This document shows, piece by piece, positions 59,286-64,000 of a stretch of DNA of 64,000 nt. Source of the stretch: Brassica napus (Eukaryota > Streptophyta > Magnoliopsida > Brassicales > Brassicaceae); NCBI RefSeq assembly GCF_020379485.1, contig NC_063446.1, forward strand, positions 23,276,610 through 23,340,609. The letters are read 5' to 3'. Made by a program: the position numbers and the translations under genes. Under the pieces are notes generated by a model, which did no database searches, was not told the DNA's origin, and saw only the letters and a program-made list of their open reading frames with translations. Positions within the stretch are counted from its first letter, which is position 1; every line of letters begins with the position of its first letter.

Positions 59286-60849
59286 CTAGGGATTAACCCG
59301 GACTACGTCCGAGATTTTTATTTTTTTCTAGTTTAAGTTGTTAAATTATTTATATTTAGGTTATGATATATATTTATATAAATGTTAAGATGCATATCAT
59401 AATTAAATTTATTTTTAAATTTTAACACGTTAAATTAACATATTTTTTACAATTTAAATATTTTTTTGTAATTTTGTTTGCTATCTAGTTATCATATTTA
59501 GCAAAACTATATGTTGAGTGTTGGAATAAATGTTTTAGATATTTAATTAAACTGCAGAGTATTTTCGGATCGACCACATGTTCAACAATCGATCGATCCG
59601 TAAAAAGATGGTCGATCTCCTTGGCCAGGTAAGTACAATTTTAGCAAAAATATCTTTGATTTTCAAATATTAAGTATATAACTATTCTTTTGAATATTGT
59701 TTTTTTGAATTGTATTTTCTGATTAAATTATTGTATTATAATGTTTATGTAAATATTTTTTGTGATGTTTGAATTTGTGCTGTTAGTATACTTAACCTAG
59801 ATGATATTGATGTTTAACAATTTATTTTTTCTGAAAATAGAAAATAATGATATATCAAAATGTATCTAATACTTGTTAAATGATAGTATAATGTAAATTA
59901 CATCCATTATTTGAAAATAAACCATTTGTTGTTTTTATTTTTTTTAAATCAGAAATTATTTTTATTTAAAAACATTATTCATATATAATATAATAGTTTA
60001 AGTTTGGAAGATTAATCTATATATATAAATTATGTATATTTAAAAAAAAAATTAAGATATTAATTATATATTGAGTAACTGAATAAAAGCTGAATTTCTT
60101 ATCTTGAAAATGAAATATTTATATTTTTGTATTCATGTTATACTCACAAATCCAGCATTGATATTTATAACTCAGTATGTTTTTAAAAAAACTTAGTTTT
60201 AAGTAATAAACGAATTTAATAAATTAAATTCATCACCTATAATGTTCTGTAAACTATATTTGAAAACTCTCTAAAATTATATTTTAAGCATAATATTACT
60301 ATTATTTAATTTAAGTTATTTTAAGCATAATATATGCTAAACCAACTTAAATTATATTTACAATAGGACCATCCTAAACCGGTTAATAAACCAAAAACAA
60401 TACTAAATCAACATGAACCAATACCTGATTCGGCGAGGAAAGAGGTGTTTCAGGATAAACGCTTGAATGGTTATTAACTGTAATGGTTTGATCATGAAAG
60501 AGTTAGTATGAATATTAACAATAAAATTATGGATTAGATTAATTTAAATTTGTAAGAATACCTTTGAGTCTATGAAAAGCAATTCAATTCCCATGAATAA
60601 GTTTGGCTTTTGGAAGTTGAGGGTTTCCCAACAATGAATCCACCTAACAAAAAATTCGTTGTTATAAAAAATCTCTTTCAAGGTCATTAAAGATTTTTGG
60701 GACGACAATAGTTGATGGTGGGACCATTTTTTTGCTCGAGTGCTTTGAAGTTTTTCTTGATAGTGTGAGGTTGATGTTTATGGAATAATGAATTTCATAA
60801 GGACTTTCTTGATGTAAAACAAAAAATTTTAATTTTTTTTTGTTTAATG

Positions 60850-61870
60850 TGGTATTTCCATTTTTATATAATTTACTACCATTTTAAGATAGACATACAT
60901 TTTAAGATAGATGTTTAAATCTTAATGTACTTTTTCCATTTTTTAAAGTGTTTATTTCCATTTCTTATTTTTTTTACGTAATATCTATATTTTATATTTT
61001 AAAATAGATATTTAAATCTTAATGTACTTTTCCATTTTTTTAAATTGTGTATTTACTTATATTATATATTTTACATTTTAAGATAGATATTTAATGCTTA
61101 ATGAACTTTTTCCATTTTTTTTAAAACAATTGTGTATTTACTTATTATTATATATATAATTCATATATTACATATTTACATTATTTACTTATTATTTATT
61201 TTCCTGTATATGTATTTCCATTTCTTGTACTTTTTATTTACTTAATATCTCTATTTTACATTTTAAGATAGATGTTTAAATCTTAATGTACATTTTCTAT
61301 TTTCTTTAAATTGTATATTTCCATTGTTATACTTTCTATTTACGTAATATCTATATTTTAAACTGCGCATTTACTTATATTATATATTTACTTATTATTT
61401 ATTTTTCTTTATATTGTGTATTTCTATTTCTTATACTTTCTATTTACTAATAATTTTATATTTTAAGATAGATTTACATTTTAAGATAGATGTTTAAATA
61501 CTAATGTACTTTTTCCATTTTTTTAAATTGTGTATTTCCTTTTCTTATACTTTCTATTTGCGTAATATCTATATTTTACATTTTAAGATATATGTTTAAA
61601 TATTAATATACTTTTTTCATTGTTTTTAAGTTGTGTATTTCTTTTTCTTATACTTTCTATTTACTTAATATCTATATTTTACATTTTAAGATAGATGTTT
61701 AATATTTAATGTATTCTTTCCATATTTTAAAAATTGTGCATTTACTTATTATTGTATATATAATTCATATATTTATAATATTTACTTATTATTTATTTTA
61801 CTATATATTGAGTATTTCTCTTTCTTATACTTTATATTTTTAAGATAGATGTTTAAATCTTAATGTTTTT
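60850..61870. repeat. Tandem repeat array, type 1
   Basis: About eight diverged copies of a unit containing ACATTTTAAGATAGATGTTT then AAATCTTAATGTAC and TTTTCCATTTTTT. Spacing varies between about 70 and 190 bp, so it is an irregular minisatellite. Confidence 0.85.
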
Positions 61871-61959
61871 TTTCCTTTTTTAATGTAAAACGGCAATGTT
61901 TAATAGAAGAACTTGGACAAATAGTCAAATAGTTATATTTATGTTTTTTTTCTTTTTTT

Positions 61960-62580
61960 ATAAAATGGTAATGTTACATTATGGAGATGAGCCTTTTTTA
62001 GTGAAAAATGGTAATCTTACATATGTTTAATGTAGTTTTTCCATTTTTTTTTATGTTGTATGTTTACATATTATTGTTATTTTTAAATGTAAAATAGTAA
62101 TCTTACATATGTTTAATGTAATATTTCCATTTTTTATGTTGTATGTTTACATATTATTTATTATTTTCAAAATTATATATAATTTTTTTTTACAAAATAG
62201 TAATGTTACATTATGGAGATAAGCACTCTTTTTTTAAGTGAAAAATGGTAATGTTACATATGTTTAATGTAGTTTTTCTATTTTTTATGTTGTATGTTTA
62301 CATATTATTTTTAAAAAATAAAAATGTAAAATGGTAATCTTACATATGTTTAATGTAGTATTTCCATTTTTATGTTGTATATTTACATATATTTATTATT
62401 TTTGAAATTATATATAATGTTTTTTGTTTTTTTATAAAACGGTAATGTTACATTATGGAGATAAGCCGTCTTTTTTTTTTAAGTGAAAAATGGTAATTTT
62501 ACATATGTTTAATGTAGTTTTTCCATTTTTTATGCTGTATGTTTACATATTATTTATAATTTTCGAAAATTAGTAATATT
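61960..62580. repeat. Tandem repeat array, type 2
   Basis: About five copies of a unit with AATGGTAATCTTACATATGT, TTAATGTAGTTTTTCCATTT and ATGTTGTATGTTTACATATT, sometimes with TTACATTATGGAGATAAGC. It adjoins array type 1 and shares its TTTTTCCATTTTT core. Confidence 0.85.
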
Positions 62581-62683
62581 AAAATGTAAAACTATATTTT
62601 ATGCCACATGTCATCTTTCGGGAGAAGTTTTTTCCGCTGATGTGGACGCTCTATGGAGTCTCAAAAGATCGCTTTTATTAGTA

Positions 62684-64000
62684 CTAGACATTTTGCCCGG
62701 GCTACGCCCGGGACTATATACAAATAACATATATTTTATATGTATATTACAATATATTACATCTATGTTATAAAATATAAATAATAAATTGAATTAAAAT
62801 GAGTAAAACTCACAATTTGTTGTCTTCTACTATCTAAAATATGTATGGGATATTGAACAATGTGAAATTAATAAAGAATTTTTTAAACCTAAGTTATTCT
62901 CAAAAATATTTTTACATATTTAGTTTATTATAAAATATATTATTAATCTCAACATCACATATTTTTTCGTTATATGTGTTATTTATATCATGTGTATGTT
63001 TTTATATGTCTCTTATTTAATATTTTATAATATTCACTGTAAATATGTGATTCTAGATGAAGACTATGTATTTTGTGTATTTTAGATTATAAAAAAGTTT
63101 AAAAATTATATGAGATTTTATTGAAAGCTGCATCTTTATTTGAACTTTAAAAAAACTACACTTTTGTATATATGTAAATTTAATACACTTTTAGATCTGA
63201 ATATTTGAAATTATTATGATATATTTTCATATCATTATTTAAATACTTAAACTAAAATTAAGTAAAATCAATTTTATTTATTTCTTTTAAAATTAATACT
63301 TTAAGTTTATACACAATATCATAGTAATAGGTATTTTATTAAAATAAATAAAATGACGCATTTTATTTGACCATATCTTTTCTTTCTTTCCTATTTTCTT
63401 ATATCTACTCCTTCTAATTTTTGTTTACTTTTCTGTTGATTAAAGAAAATCAAACGTGTTTTATTGTTTTTGATCGATCTGAGGATATCCCATACTTATA
63501 GAAAGTTCTAGATTAATCTCTAAAAAGAGGTATGGTTTACGGATAGACCATCTCCCAGAGTAGTTAAATGAAGCTAAAACATAATTATATATTTCAATGG
63601 CTAAAATATTTAGGAAATAAAATACAATAATACTGTAAATTTTTGTGTTTTAGTTGAGAAATTTATCTTGAAGGGCGGAGGCAACATACGGAGAGTGGGT
63701 TTAGCTGACCTCCACTATTTAAAAAAAAATATTTTTTTTGTAAAAAAAATTCTATTGATCCCATAAAAATAAATTTGGACCTCATAAAAAAATTCTGACC
63801 CGATACAAAATGTTTGTGGTTCCGCCATATGTATAGTGTTTTGGATTAGTATAGCTTACGGAAGAGATTTATGTGTTAGTAAAGTTGGTAAGAGGAATTT
63901 TTATCAGCATATTAGTAAGATTAATGTGGCTATATGCTCCCCAGAAATAACTATATATGCTGCCTTTATAACCCTATTTTTAGTTTGTATAGGTTAGAAG
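62684..64000 (-). mobile_element. Helitron 3' part, first of the tandem set, continuing beyond the window
   Basis: On the minus strand it ends with a perfect 7-bp hairpin, CCCGGGC-GTA-GCCCGGG (62696-62712), then CTAG|T at 62684-62687. Its 5' end was not found before 64000. The content is AT-rich without a recognisable gene. Confidence 0.65.

Larger units (their letters stand above)
59286..62683 (-). mobile_element. Helitron, 3.4 kb, with internal tandem repeats
   Basis: The 3' end on the minus strand is a hairpin, CGGAC-GTA-GTCCG (59299-59311), followed by CTAG (59286-59289) and the T that begins the neighbouring Helitron. The 5' end reads TACTAATAAAAGCGATC, which is the start TCTA|TACTAATAAAAG with its first four bases cut off by another Helitron inserted between A and T. 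The interior from about 60850 to 62580 is tandemly repeated. No RepHel coding sequence is seen. Confidence 0.7.

Noticed and set aside
60850..62580. CRISPR-like array
   Set aside because: Unit length and spacing are irregular, there are no cas genes, and this is a plant Helitron interior.

Overview
This is a nuclear window from a Brassicaceae plant, most likely a Brassica-type genome. The evidence is GT-AG introns, very AT-rich spacers, dense plant transposons (CACTA, Ty1/copia, LINE, Helitron, hAT-, Stowaway- and Emigrant-like elements), and genes that read as relatives of Arabidopsis genes HIPP At3g02960, EXL6 At3g02970, HSFA1E At3g02990 and VGT1 At3g03090, in that order. The locus assignments are from memory of the families, not from a search.

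Layout. 1-2608: 3' part of a CACTA element with a multi-exon Ptta/En/Spm-type gene. 3.8-5.1 kb: tandem repeats and a fold-back element filled with telomere-like repeats. 5.2-7.4 kb: a decayed copia element. 8.7-11.3 kb: an apparently intact mitochondrial-type DUF295 gene beside a broken inositol-phosphate phosphatase (VTC4-like) remnant. 14.2-17.5 kb: a broken HIPP metal-binding gene and an intact EXORDIUM-like gene, with two hAT-type MITEs around the HIPP remnant. 18.5-27.5 kb: a duplicated block that has lost its heat-shock factor gene, keeps an F-box gene and has been split by a young 6.7-kb copia element. 27.7-37.7 kb: a truncated LINE and a Helitron-rich stretch, including a proposed 5.4-kb Helitron carrying an aldose-1-epimerase remnant and unrecognised gene-like pieces. 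37.8-40.8 kb: a hAT-type MITE and an Emigrant-like inverted-repeat interval holding a small secreted-protein gene. 40.8-45.7 kb: the other copy of the duplicated block, with intact HSFA1E and a broken F-box gene. 46.7-50.0 kb: a broken VGT1-like sugar transporter. 50.3-64 kb: no ordinary gene seen; largely Helitrons, three of them joined end to end.

Functionally, the genes with complete open structures are the DUF295 gene, EXL6-like, the small secreted protein and HSFA1E-like. The VTC4, HIPP, F-box (both copies) and VGT1 relatives carry identifiable lesions. This looks like a fractionating, transposon-invaded copy of an ancestral segment, as expected after whole-genome triplication. I see no prokaryotic-style operon, CRISPR array or clearly new enzymatic system. 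The most unusual things are structural: the HSF-less duplicate with reciprocal F-box lesions, the protease-less but very young copia, the nested and tandem Helitrons, and the telomere-like fold-back element with a related empty site in the same window.
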